A stretch of DNA of 54,408 bases from Candidatus Poribacteria bacterium (GTDB taxonomy: Bacteria; Poribacteria; WGA-4E; WGA-3G), in assembly GCA_021295715.1 (NCBI GenBank), contig JAGWBV010000004.1, forward strand, positions 1-54,408. The letters are read 5' to 3'. The notes beneath the pieces were generated by a model. It saw only the letters and a list, made by a program, of their open reading frames with translations, was not told the origin of the DNA and made no database searches. Position numbers and translations under genes: made by a program. Position 1 is the stretch's first letter, and every line of letters begins with the position of its first letter. Positions 16,025-25,367 of this stretch are shown piece after piece.

Positions 16025-19000
16025 TTACACAAAATCCATGTGTGAGGTGCGGCTTTTATTTCCGCGTATCGTGCGGTTGCTCGGCTTGACACAATTTTTC
16101 CCAAATAAGCCTTCAACCTGTTCAACAACCTGCGGTTCGTATGCGACACTATACTTTTGAGCACACCGTGCGATAACTTCACCGTAGCGAGGACTCATGA
16201 GACGCAGAATCAGGTCCAGATCTCCCTTATTCGCACGAGCAATTTCTTGAAGCCTTTCCAGTTTCTCGACATTCTCAACGTCAGACTCTGGAATCGTCAC
16301 CTCAAGTGCAGAGGTTTGTTGCCCGCTGACCGCCTCAATATCTATCACCCGATTTGCCTGTATCTGGCGTTCTTCCCTCTCGGTGTCGCCATTTTCAGAC
16401 CTCCGATTCCTATTATTCTGGTTGACATTGACCTTCCCACGAAGCCAAACGACCCGCCCTTCAACGAGTTCCCCTGCTGTTTTGTATGCATCTGGGAAAA
16501 TAACGACCTCTATCGCGCCTTCCAAATCCTCCAGTCCAATCACCGCCATAGAATCGCCTTTCTTGGTGATGATATTTTTAACTTCCGTTATCATGCCAGC
16601 TACATCGACCTCGGAATCAATACGATGCTCAACAAGGGTTTGGGTGCTTGCACTCGTGTAGTTTTCAATGATGTCACTATATTCTTCAAGTGGATGTCCG
16701 GAAACGTAGAAACCGAGTTGTTCCTTTTCGCGCATAAGGCGTTCCAAGGGATCATATTCGGGAGCATCGGTAAGCGTTACAGTTGCAACGGGTGCTTCCT
16801 CTCCATCACCAAAGAGACTCATCTGTCCACGGTCACGTTCGGCTTGTGCGTTTTGTGCCACTCTCATGATATTATCTAAGTTGTCAATATGTTGCGCACG
16901 GTGTCCTTCAAGGGCATCAAATGCGCCGCTGAGAATTAAGCTTTCAACGGCGCGTTTATTCACCTGCTTCGTATCTACGCGTTCACAGAAATCCTGCAGC
17001 GATCTGAATGACCCCCCTTGTTCTCGTGCGTCCACGATTGCATCTATCGCGTTATCACCAACCCCTTTGACGGCAACAAGTCCGAAACAGATATCGTTGC
17101 CGTCTACCGTGAATTCTCTCCGACTGCTGTTGACATCCGGAGGTATAAGATTTATTTCTATCTCCAGAAATTCAGCGAGTTTCTTACATTCGGTGCGGTA
17201 TCGGGTAATCTTGGATGAATCGGCTGCTTCTCCAGTCATCATTGATGCCATGAATTCGTGCGGGTAGTGCGTTTTCAGATACGCCATGCGGTACGCTAAC
17301 ATTGAGTAGGCAACGGTATGCGATTTGTTGAAGGCATAGCGCGCAAACGGTTCAATCAAATCAAATATCCTTTTCGCTTCTTTTTTGTCGATACCGTTTT
17401 TCCCTGCCCCTTCAATAAATTTATCACGTTGCGCCTCGAGCAGTGCCACGTCCTTCTTTCCCATAGCGGAACGGAGTATGTCTGCTTCACCGAGTGTAAA
17501 ACCTGCCATATCACGGGCGATTTGCATCACCTGTTCTTGGTAGACACATACACCGTAGGTATTTTTAAGAGCATCCTTAACCGACGTGTGAATATGTTCT
17601 ACAGGCTTGAGTTTGTTCTTTCGATCGATGAACTGTTGCATCATGCCGCTCTCTAAGGGGCCTGGGCGATAGAGAGCCGGAATAGCAGAGAACTGCTCAA
17701 AGTTCTCAGGTTTGAGTTGCGTGACAACACGATACATACCCGGCGAAGCTTCCAATTGGAATAAACCGTTAATCAATCCTTTACTGAGCAGAGAATACGT
17801 CTTTTCATCATCAAAAGGTATCTCTTCCAACTTAATCTCTTGACCGTGGTTTGCCTTAATCATCTGTAGGCAGTCATATGTCTCGGTAAGACTCCGGAGC
17901 CCAAGAGAATCGAATTTAACGATACCGACATCCTCAACCGTCTTCCCTTCAAACTGTGTTGCGACTTGGTCATGTTTATCCTTGAAGAGTGGGACGTAGT
18001 TCGTCAATGGACCGTTTGAGACAACGAGCGCGGATGCGTGACAAGAGACGTGCCGTTTCATGCCTTCGACAGATTTACTGAGATCCATCAACTCTTTATT
18101 TTCAGGACGGTCAGCGAGTGTCTGAAATTCTGGTATCTGTTCCAAAACCTCATCGAGTGTTATTCCAGGAGTGGATGGAATCAGTTCTGTCAACTTTTCG
18201 ACATCTTCGAGAGGCACTTCAAGCGCGCGTCCAACATCCTTTATGGCGGCTTTTGCGCCCAAGGTCGCAAATGTGGCGACTTTGCCGACAGAATCCTCAC
18301 CATATTTATTTCTCAGGTAATTAATAACATGTTCACGGGCACGGTCAGCAAAATCAATATCGATATCCGGGGGGCTGATACGTTCAAGGTTTAAGAACCG
18401 TTCAAAGAGACAGTCGTAATCCATCGGATTGAAGGTAATCACATCAAGGGCGTAAAGCACAAGGCTGCTCGCCGCAGAACCACGTGCAGAGAGTGGGTAC
18501 CCCTGTTTGTGGGCATATTTAACATAATCCCACACGATAAGAAAATAACCGGAGTAGTCGGTTTTGCTAATAGTATCCAGCTCGTAATCGAGTCTCTGCC
18601 GAATTGGCTCAGAGAGTTCAGTACCATATTTTTCTTGCAAGCCTTGATAGCACAACTCCCTGAGATAACTATCGTTTGTGTGCCCTTCGGGGACCTCGTA
18701 TTCCGGCATCACGTTTTTGCCATAATTGAGTTCAAGGTTGCACCGATTCGCAATCGCAAGCGTGTTGCTGATGGCTTCAGGTGGATAGTCTTTGAGTGCC
18801 TCTCGCATTTCATCAACACTTTTAAAATAGAAATGGTTGTCAAACCGCAGCCGGTTTTGCTCATTGACAGTCTTTTTTGTCTGTATACAAAGGAGCACAT
18901 CGTGCATTTCGTGGTCGGATTTTCGGAGGTAGTGGCAATCGTTTGTGGCAACGAGTGGGAGATTGAACTCTTTCGCCAACTGAACCATTACAGGATATGC

Positions 19001-19555
19001 TTCAAGTTCCTTGTCTATATAGTGGTTCTGCACCTCAACGTAGAGGTTATCTTTCCCCATTATCTCCATCAGCGTTTTGAAGTTTTGGATACCTTCTTCT
19101 CGCCGATTTGAACAGAGGAGTTGTGGCACCTGTCCTTGGATACATCCCGTCAATGCGATAATCCCAGCGTGGTATTCACGCAAGATTTCCATGTCGATAC
19201 GGGGTCTGCTGTAAAAACCTTCTGTGTACCCAAGCGATATTAATTTCAAGAGGTTCTGGTAACCGGTTGCATCCTCTGCAAGCAGCGTGAGGTGATAAGG
19301 ACTGCCCTGCCCCTTCCCGCGTTCATGTCGGCTGCCGGGTGCGACGTACACCTCACAACCGACGATTGGGTTGACCCCCGCCTTTGTCGCTTTACTGTAT
19401 AATTCCCATGCCCCGAACATGTTGCCGTGATCGGTAAGTGCGACAGCAGGCGCGCCATTTTCGACTGCCCAATTAACCATGTCCTCAATGCGACACGCGC
19501 CATCCAACATGCTATACTCGCTATGGTTATGTAAATGAACAAATTCGGTTGTCAT
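16025..19555 (-). CDS. dnaE: DNA polymerase III alpha subunit
   Basis: The 1176-residue replicative polymerase. Its start is the ATG at 19555, giving MTTEFVHLHNHSEYS behind GGAGG with 5-nt spacing, rather than the upstream codon at 19582. Domains in order: PHP phosphoesterase-like domain (about 1-280, HLHNHSEYSMLDG), polymerase core with the catalytic acidic residues in PDIDIDF and in VKFDSLGL, a tandem HhH region, and a C-terminal OB fold (VDVAGMITEVKNIITKKG). It lacks a 3'-5' exonuclease domain, as in DnaE1-type enzymes. It synthesises the chromosome as part of the holoenzyme. Several long frames on the other strand are its shadows. Confidence 0.97.
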   Translation of the reverse strand: MTTEFVHLHNHSEYSMLDGACRIEDMVNWAVENGAPAVALTDHGNMFGAWELYSKATKAGVNPIVGCEVYVAPGSRHERGKGQGSPYHLTLLAEDATGYQNLLKLISLGYTEGFYSRPRIDMEILREYHAGIIALTGCIQGQVPQLLCSNRREEGIQNFKTLMEIMGKDNLYVEVQNHYIDKELEAYPVMVQLAKEFNLPLVATNDCHYLRKSDHEMHDVLLCIQTKKTVNEQNRLRFDNHFYFKSVDEMREALKDYPPEAISNTLAIANRCNLELNYGKNVMPEYEVPEGHTNDSYLRELCYQGLQEKYGTELSEPIRQRLDYELDTISKTDYSGYFLIVWDYVKYAHKQGYPLSARGSAASSLVLYALDVITFNPMDYDCLFERFLNLERISPPDIDIDFADRAREHVINYLRNKYGEDSVGKVATFATLGAKAAIKDVGRALEVPLEDVEKLTELIPSTPGITLDEVLEQIPEFQTLADRPENKELMDLSKSVEGMKRHVSCHASALVVSNGPLTNYVPLFKDKHDQVATQFEGKTVEDVGIVKFDSLGLRSLTETYDCLQMIKANHGQEIKLEEIPFDDEKTYSLLSKGLINGLFQLEASPGMYRVVTQLKPENFEQFSAIPALYRPGPLESGMMQQFIDRKNKLKPVEHIHTSVKDALKNTYGVCVYQEQVMQIARDMAGFTLGEADILRSAMGKKDVALLEAQRDKFIEGAGKNGIDKKEAKRIFDLIEPFARYAFNKSHTVAYSMLAYRMAYLKTHYPHEFMASMMTGEAADSSKITRYRTECKKLAEFLEIEINLIPPDVNSSRREFTVDGNDICFGLVAVKGVGDNAIDAIVDAREQGGSFRSLQDFCERVDTKQVNKRAVESLILSGAFDALEGHRAQHIDNLDNIMRVAQNAQAERDRGQMSLFGDGEEAPVATVTLTDAPEYDPLERLMREKEQLGFYVSGHPLEEYSDIIENYTSASTQTLVEHRIDSEVDVAGMITEVKNIITKKGDSMAVIGLEDLEGAIEVVIFPDAYKTAGELVEGRVVWLRGKVNVNQNNRNRRSENGDTEREERQIQANRVIDIEAVSGQQTSALEVTIPESDVENVEKLERLQEIARANKGDLDLILRLMSPRYGEVIARCAQKYSVAYEPQVVEQVEGLFGKNCVKPSNRTIRGNKSRTSHMDFV

Positions 19556-19617
19556 GTTTCCTCCACTGTTTAATAAGTGCAATTGTTGAGTATATTAAGA
19601 ACTATGAATCCAATTTT

Positions 19618-19626
19618 ATAATACCA
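19618..19626 (-). promoter_or_regulatory. Possible extended -10 promoter of dnaE
   Basis: On the minus strand TGGTATTAT (TG-N-TATTAT) lies about 60 nt before the dnaE start. It resembles the extended -10 sites of acnA and alr in this window. No convincing -35 box is seen. Confidence 0.3.
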
Positions 19627-19791
19627 AAAAGCGTCCAAAATTTCCATAATAAATTTTCCAGCTCAGCATCTCCAAATTCCACTTTTTTATTTTAGGATCC
19701 TACGATTAGAACGTGACAGAGTCGCAGACCTCACCAGCGAAACATCGAGCGTAAATTTCACAACTGATAACCGAATCCCTCTTCTTTTTTG

Positions 19792-19821
19792 TTGATACGC
19801 TTTCCTCAAACCTGTTATAAT
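19792..19821 (+). promoter_or_regulatory. Sigma-70 promoter of the MFS transporter gene
   Basis: TTGATA (19792-19797) and TATAAT (19816-19821) with an 18-nt spacer give a strong promoter about 110 nt before the transporter start. The 375-bp gap between dnaE and this gene otherwise holds no gene. Its leader contains an ATG at 19894 behind GGAGCGG that opens a 51-codon frame overlapping the transporter start, whereas the transporter ATG itself has no ribosome site. Confidence 0.65.
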
Positions 19822-19930
19822 AAAAGATATTATATTTATAGAACTGCTCCCGGATCTTACTGATCGCATGTCATCCACTGGAGCGGAAAAGGTATGGATT
19901 CATTATCGCGGATTCTCGCGCTCATCTTAG

Positions 19931-21103
19931 ATGCAAAAATCAAGGCTTCTTCTCCTGTTCTTAACCCTATTCTTCGTGATGCTCGGGTTTGGCATCATCA
20001 TTCCGAATCTTGCTTATTACGCGAAAGATACTGGAGCAACCACCACTGAAATTGCTATATTAATGTCCATCTACTCTGGGATGCAACTGTTGTTCGCTCC
20101 TATCTGGGGTAGGCTCTCGGATACGCACGGCAGAAAACCTGCGATCTTACTTGGATTGCTTGGAAATGCTGTCGCTTTAGTTGGTTTCGGATTGGCGAAA
20201 GATTACGTTTGGCTTCTCATGGCTCGTAGTGCAGCGGGTATCGCTTCAGCAGCTGTACTACCGAGTGTAATGGCTTATGTGGCAGATATAACCACGTCAG
20301 AGGAACGCGGCAGAGGGATGGGGTTAATGGGTGCTGCGATGGGACTCGGCTTCATCCTCGGACCAGCAATTGGTGGTATCATGGGTAGCCATGACCTACC
20401 TTTCTTTGTCGCAGGCGGCTTGTCCATACTCAATTTCCTCTTCGCGCTTATGCTACTGCCAGAATCCCTACAGAAAGACATCGCTGATGAAACAGGTGGA
20501 GACCCCCACGAATGGATATCTCCACGCGAGATATTTCGTGGGACAACCCTGAAATCACCGCTGACACCGCTGTTCCTTGTTGCTTTTTTTTCAACCTTCA
20601 GCTTCGCAGGATTGGAAATGACGTTTCCACTGTTCATTGAGGATCGCTGGAACTACGGCGAGAGAGAAATGGGATGGATGTTCATGTTTATGGGTGCGAT
20701 TGTTGTGCCATTGCAGGGTGGATTGCTTGGAAAATTAATTAACAAGTTTGGGGAGCGGCGGATTATTCTTACCGGGTTGCTGCTCAACGCGCTCGGCATA
20801 GTGCTACTGATCGCAGCTTACTCCTTCGCATCGCTTACTTTGTATCTCACCATCGCTGGTATCGGTAATCAGTTGATCCGTCCGACGAACACATCGTGGA
20901 TTTCTAAGCAGACCCAGATTGGTCAAGGTGCGGCTATCGGTATTATGGATGCTTTTTTAAGTTTAGGACGCATTTTAGGACCCCTGCTCGGCGGGCGGCT
21001 CTATGAGAAAGAAGCTTATCCTTACGTAGTACTGGCGGGCATCTTGATCATTGCGACGCTCTGTCTGTATATCCCATTGCGACGCATTAAGGAACAAAAT
21101 TAA
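19931..21103 (+). CDS. MFS transporter, DHA1 (TetA/drug efflux) type
   Basis: A 390-residue membrane protein with about 12 hydrophobic segments. Motif A of the major facilitator superfamily is clear at the first cytoplasmic loop (GRLSDTHGRKPAILLG, about 57-72), and motif C-like Gly-rich sequence is present in segment 5 (GAAMGLGFILGPAIGG), as in 12-helix proton/drug antiporters such as TetA. It probably exports a small molecule or drug across the inner membrane. No regulator gene is adjacent. The start codon lacks a Shine-Dalgarno sequence, and a short overlapping upstream frame may couple or limit its translation. Confidence 0.88.
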   Translation: MQKSRLLLLFLTLFFVMLGFGIIIPNLAYYAKDTGATTTEIAILMSIYSGMQLLFAPIWGRLSDTHGRKPAILLGLLGNAVALVGFGLAKDYVWLLMARSAAGIASAAVLPSVMAYVADITTSEERGRGMGLMGAAMGLGFILGPAIGGIMGSHDLPFFVAGGLSILNFLFALMLLPESLQKDIADETGGDPHEWISPREIFRGTTLKSPLTPLFLVAFFSTFSFAGLEMTFPLFIEDRWNYGEREMGWMFMFMGAIVVPLQGGLLGKLINKFGERRIILTGLLLNALGIVLLIAAYSFASLTLYLTIAGIGNQLIRPTNTSWISKQTQIGQGAAIGIMDAFLSLGRILGPLLGGRLYEKEAYPYVVLAGILIIATLCLYIPLRRIKEQN

Positions 21104-21134
21104 AAAACGCAGTCCACAAGTGGTGTTGTCTCTT

Positions 21135-24100
21135 TTATTTTATTACATCATCTAATGACGGTAATCGATGTTCAACACGCCGCGTGTTGTATTTAAGTTG
21201 ATACTGCCGATGTGCTGCATCATTGGGATAGTGTTCGTCATCTGGATACGGATACGCGGACATTCCATGAAACGGTAGCGGTTCAACAGTTTGCGATGTG
21301 AGCGTATTGATGTCGCCATCCTTGTCCCATCCGTCGCTGTAAAGGATAAAATCACGCACCCATCCTGCTTTCAATGTCGGTAAGCGTGAGGCATCAAATT
21401 CCACTGTGATCTCGTCCCCCGCATTGAGGATAACATACATGTCGTCGACCTCCTGCAATAACGGAGCAACATCGCCGTAACGGGTGTAAAACCCCGCTAA
21501 GTCTCGCCACTGTGCAGCCTTCGTAACCTTTTGGTAATCAAACAGGTGCGGGGCATGTGGGTTCGGACGATACATCTCAGAAAAGCCTCGGTAGTGTAAA
21601 TCTGCGCTATCCGGGTTCAACGTCGTCACTTCCATCGGGACTGTCTGCGTGCCGACAGTGAAAAACGCCGTGTCCCAATAAATCTGCATATCTGTTTCAA
21701 TCCGAACCCGCCGATCCTCCGACAGAAATTTACCCGTCAGGTCAACGGTAATCGTCTTATTTTTCCCGGCGGGGAGTCCAATCATATCAATTACGGTTTT
21801 CCATTCACCAGTCTTATCTTTCACAGCGACCGAAGGAAAACGAGGATTGATTGCTGGATTCTGGAATAGGGCAACATTGATGCTGGTATCCGTCGGGAAG
21901 ATCCATCCACCAAGGAAAAGCGTCAGAGGTGTGTCGTTGGAAACATCACCGAGATCGAGAACAATGGCGTGCGGGTCCACAACACCTTGATAGGCACCGG
22001 GGGCATGTTCAACGGCGTAGCCGTAATCAAACGCCTTTAAAGCATCGGATACATCTTTACCACGATGATCGACAGCGGATTTCGGGAACCGTTTTTCTGC
22101 AACACCATAGATTTTGAACGCTGCAAAGGGTGGTGGCGTATACTGTTCATTCACGAAAATATCAGTACCTATCGGGTGATCTACCGCTATCAGCTTAACC
22201 TCATCAAAATAGGCGGTTTCCCACAACTCCTCCGTAATCTGGATGGAATATTTTCCGGACTTCGGTTGCATTTGTGTTCCCGATATTTTTACGAAATCCT
22301 TTGTTTCATCGGGTGCGACGAACCCCATCGACGTAACGAGTCCCAACGGGGCACGCCAGAGCAGATCTGTGATGAATTGATAGTCTTCACCGTCGTAAAC
22401 ATACAGAAACGGACATGAACCTTTTAGGACCTGTTTTTCCAAAATTCGCTGCTTTGCCTGCGGTGTTACGACGTTCTGCGGCACGCCATTCGTCCAAACG
22501 ACACGAACGACATCTGCTGTGTCATAAGCTCCCAATCCGAAATGGGATACCTGCTCTGTTACATATTGGAGTTGATACAGATCTCCGACCTTCACTTCCA
22601 GTTTCGAGCCGATGCCGTCTCGATTAACTTTGTTGTTTCCTGCAGTAATACCTTCCAACCGCACCTGTATCCAGTTGTTTTGGTTCCCACCATCGTTTTG
22701 CAATACGCGCAGTTGCCCCTCAGTATTGATGAAAAAGAGATCGAGATCGCCATCGTTGTCATAATCTCCGACAGTGCCAGCATTTGCATTTCGGAGAAGT
22801 GCTCCCTCCGTAGGGGTGATCGATCCTACCAACGGATAGGGTTCACTAAACACACCCCCGCCCTCGTTCCGAAATAGGAACATTCCGTCTTGTCCACTCA
22901 CCCAGACATCAACAACTCCATCGTTATCGTAATCCAAATTTTTCAATAGAGCAACCGGCAAGTCAAGGGCACTCGCTTCTAAATTCGGTGCGTCAATAAA
23001 ACTCCCATCTCCTCTATTACGATAGAGGTGGAGGCGATCTGCAGTAGCCAAAAAGAGGTCAAAGTCGCCATCGTTGTCGTAATCGCCAGCGGCAGCTGCA
23101 GTATAACGGACATCTTGCGGGATTCCTGTCTCACTGGAAATCGCTCGGAGCCTTCCTTGACGAAGATTGTCAAAAAGTGTGCATCCCATTTCTTCATGTG
23201 TTACAAAAATATCTATATCCCCGTCATCATCAAAATCAGCGGAGAGTGCTTCAATAGGGGCACCTCGCACTACCAACGCGTCGCCTTCCTCAGTTGCTAC
23301 AAAAGTCTGCTCACTCACATCGGTAAACGTTAAATTACCCTTAGCATCGGCAATGCCGTTATTCCGATACATCGCGAGATTGGTGCGTGCCGAAAAAAGG
23401 TCAAGGTCACCATCATGGTCATAATCAACAGGAAGCAGCAAACCTGTTTCGTATATCGTCTTCTGAAGTTGAACGAGGGGTAATGTCCCCCAGTTCCCAT
23501 TGACATCCATTTGGAGGGATGTTATACCTTCGCGGGTTTGCAGTAAAAATTCTTGTACCCCATCTTTATTCAGATCTACCAACACGGCGGTGTGCGGTTG
23601 TAAAGCCTGCTGTTCCAGTATCTCTTGAACCTGTTGGACAGCGATAAACTTCTCACCCGTATTTTCAAAGAGCATCCCTGTGAGTGTTGTATAGAGATCC
23701 AAGTCTCCATCGCCATCGTAGTCCATCAGAGAAACGTCTGTGAAACGCAAAGGCACACCTTCGACGTTACCGAGTCCAAGTTGTTCGGTAACATCCAGAA
23801 AATCCACTGTCATCGATGTGCTCTGTTTGGCTACAATCCGAGCCTTAAATCCTGAACTAAAGGTTTCTATCGGATGTCCAAGAATATCGGTAACAAGCTC
23901 ACCGATCCCCTGCTGATACCGTGGACTCGCCCGTTGCACATTCTCAAAAATTCGCATGTTTCGTATAGCAATTTTTAAGTCGCCTTGCTGTATCGCGGTT
24001 ATGCCTTGCGTAAGATACTTCAGTTTTTCTGGGTCAATATCGCCTAAAAGGAGCATCAATTCCTGACAAAGATTTTCGGCATCCTTAAGTTTCTCCTGTG

Positions 24101-24683
24101 CCAAAAGACCCTGTGTCAATTTCAATAGCACGACAATATTCACCGGAGAACGTGCATGGAGTTCCCGCAGATGTCGAACCATTTCCTGTTGTGCTTCTGG
24201 ATCGTTACGTTGCCCAATATAGTGGCGAACCAGCTTATAACGAAACTCCAACTCATCGGGTGCCAACCGCACGGCTTCCTTCATCGCCTCCACCGCTAAC
24301 TCACTCTCTCCTTGGAGTTGATAGACCTCAGACAGGATGAAGTGTAACTGGCTATCCATCGGTGCGACAGCGATTCCACGCTTGACCCATTCCTCAGCGG
24401 CATCTGCCTGCTGTAGACGCAGATGCGCGACAGCAAGATTCCCATATCCAATTGCTTCAGTGGGAAGCAGTTCAATAAGTGCTGTAAACGCCTCGACCGC
24501 CTTCGAGGGCTGCGATTCTTCGAGATATGCCAACCCCAAATTCTGATGCCGTATTGCCTCTTCAATAATCTGCGGACTGTCCATCTCCTGTGCATTTACT
24601 GTCCAGACAGCAAAGAACCATACTAAGAGTAGTATGTACTTTACGTGTTTTCTTATATCAGGAGACTTAAACCTAAATATCAT
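21135..24683 (-). CDS. Secreted TPR / VCBS (FG-GAP) repeat / ASPIC-UnbV protein
   Basis: A 1182-residue exported protein. A signal peptide (about 14-31, YILLLVWFFAVWTVNA) precedes TPR repeats (about 40-260). Then come at least six VCBS/FG-GAP blades, each with a Ca-binding loop such as DYDGDGDLDLY, DYDHDGDLDLF, DFDDDGDIDIF and DYDNDGDFDLF (about 310-690). An ASPIC/UnbV domain follows (NWIQVRLEG to the VVWTNG segment), and then a 400-residue C-terminal region of no family I can name, rich in beta strands. The propeller should bind calcium and face the cell surface or medium. The gene starts right after one of the five copies of the hairpin leader element and faces the MFS gene. Confidence 0.85.
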   Translation of the reverse strand: MIFRFKSPDIRKHVKYILLLVWFFAVWTVNAQEMDSPQIIEEAIRHQNLGLAYLEESQPSKAVEAFTALIELLPTEAIGYGNLAVAHLRLQQADAAEEWVKRGIAVAPMDSQLHFILSEVYQLQGESELAVEAMKEAVRLAPDELEFRYKLVRHYIGQRNDPEAQQEMVRHLRELHARSPVNIVVLLKLTQGLLAQEKLKDAENLCQELMLLLGDIDPEKLKYLTQGITAIQQGDLKIAIRNMRIFENVQRASPRYQQGIGELVTDILGHPIETFSSGFKARIVAKQSTSMTVDFLDVTEQLGLGNVEGVPLRFTDVSLMDYDGDGDLDLYTTLTGMLFENTGEKFIAVQQVQEILEQQALQPHTAVLVDLNKDGVQEFLLQTREGITSLQMDVNGNWGTLPLVQLQKTIYETGLLLPVDYDHDGDLDLFSARTNLAMYRNNGIADAKGNLTFTDVSEQTFVATEEGDALVVRGAPIEALSADFDDDGDIDIFVTHEEMGCTLFDNLRQGRLRAISSETGIPQDVRYTAAAAGDYDNDGDFDLFLATADRLHLYRNRGDGSFIDAPNLEASALDLPVALLKNLDYDNDGVVDVWVSGQDGMFLFRNEGGGVFSEPYPLVGSITPTEGALLRNANAGTVGDYDNDGDLDLFFINTEGQLRVLQNDGGNQNNWIQVRLEGITAGNNKVNRDGIGSKLEVKVGDLYQLQYVTEQVSHFGLGAYDTADVVRVVWTNGVPQNVVTPQAKQRILEKQVLKGSCPFLYVYDGEDYQFITDLLWRAPLGLVTSMGFVAPDETKDFVKISGTQMQPKSGKYSIQITEELWETAYFDEVKLIAVDHPIGTDIFVNEQYTPPPFAAFKIYGVAEKRFPKSAVDHRGKDVSDALKAFDYGYAVEHAPGAYQGVVDPHAIVLDLGDVSNDTPLTLFLGGWIFPTDTSINVALFQNPAINPRFPSVAVKDKTGEWKTVIDMIGLPAGKNKTITVDLTGKFLSEDRRVRIETDMQIYWDTAFFTVGTQTVPMEVTTLNPDSADLHYRGFSEMYRPNPHAPHLFDYQKVTKAAQWRDLAGFYTRYGDVAPLLQEVDDMYVILNAGDEITVEFDASRLPTLKAGWVRDFILYSDGWDKDGDINTLTSQTVEPLPFHGMSAYPYPDDEHYPNDAAHRQYQLKYNTRRVEHRLPSLDDVIK

Positions 24684-24692
24684 TTTTAATTT

Positions 24693-24769
24693 TTCCTTGC
24701 GGTTCGGTCAGGTAAGTTAAATGAATAAATAGCCTCTCCGTAGATCTGCCTTCCACTACGTTTCAGGCT
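24693..24769 (-). promoter_or_regulatory. 77-nt leader element, ASPIC-protein copy
   Basis: Read on the minus strand, a hairpin at 24769-24748 has the stem GCCT/AGGC closed on the loop side by G.A and A.G mismatches, with loop AACGTAGTG. The linker is exactly 45 nt (24747-24703). CCGCAAGGAA (24702-24693) follows, and the ATG comes 11 nt after its GG. The hairpin is identical to the one at 51402-51423, while the linkers share little sequence. Confidence 0.7.
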
Positions 24770-24792
24770 ACATCTTTGTTTGTATTTTTTCA

Positions 24793-25050
24793 TTATTCAT
24801 CTTTCTGAATATCTTCTGCGGCTTGTTGAATTGCCTGTCGTATGCTGTTCCGGCGGAGTCTGAGAGAGTCTTCCAACTGCTTGAGGTGTAGCAGCCACGA
24901 TTCCTTAGAATCGCCTTCTTCTGCGCCAAACCCATCTGTCATAGAAAGTCGAATATATTTTAAGCGTTCCGTTTGCAGAACCTTCATCTGCGCGTCATAG
25001 TCCTCAATCCCGGATTCTAACAGAGAGATCAGTTCCCGAATCTTTTCCAA
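24793..25050 (-). CDS. Small coiled-coil protein of unknown function
   Basis: An 85-residue, highly charged helical protein with heptad-like spacing (EKIRELISLLESGIEDYDAQMKVLQTERLKYI). It has no signal peptide or cysteine. The start is a TTG behind AAAGGAG with 7-nt spacing, which is the best-placed start in the frame. It resembles no family I can name; comparable small acidic coiled-coil proteins act as adaptors. It lies upstream of the ASPIC gene on the same strand, but the leader element between them suggests separate control. Confidence 0.6.
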   Translation of the reverse strand: MEKIRELISLLESGIEDYDAQMKVLQTERLKYIRLSMTDGFGAEEGDSKESWLLHLKQLEDSLRLRRNSIRQAIQQAAEDIQKDE

Positions 25051-25315
25051 TGTCCGTCTCCTTTAAGTTATGTGTGGTTTTTTGTAATTCATTTACCGTG
25101 TGCTGACCCGAACAGAGTGGAACCCAACACCACATGCTTAGGTCGAATTCACTCTATTTTATTGAGATATTAGTTTATCTTATTTCATGTTTCTAATCAA
25201 ACAAAAATCGGGTGGGATTGCTCGTCTGAATCGCGGATTATCGCTGATGATACCGATTACGCGGATTTTAAGACGGTTTCCATAAATCCATGCCTTCTTG
25301 CTGTTTGGATTTGCC

Positions 25316-25344
25316 TTGAATTCCTTCGGGAAACTCCGTATAAT
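25316..25344 (+). promoter_or_regulatory. Strong sigma-70 promoter of the AAA/PIN operon
   Basis: TTGAAT (25316-25321) and a perfect TATAAT (25339-25344) are spaced by 17 nt. Transcription should start near 25351, leaving a leader of under 20 nt with ACGGAGG before the ATG at 25368. The rest of the 317-bp gap (25051-25315) has no gene; it contains a degenerate repeated CGCGGATT motif at about 25230-25270. Confidence 0.75.
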
Positions 25345-25367
25345 AGGAATAACACGGAGGCAGAGAA

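Noticed and set aside
16157-16879. 240-residue frame, and others to 19111, on the plus strand opposite dnaE
   Set aside because: Shadows of dnaE, with no motif, signal or ribosome site.
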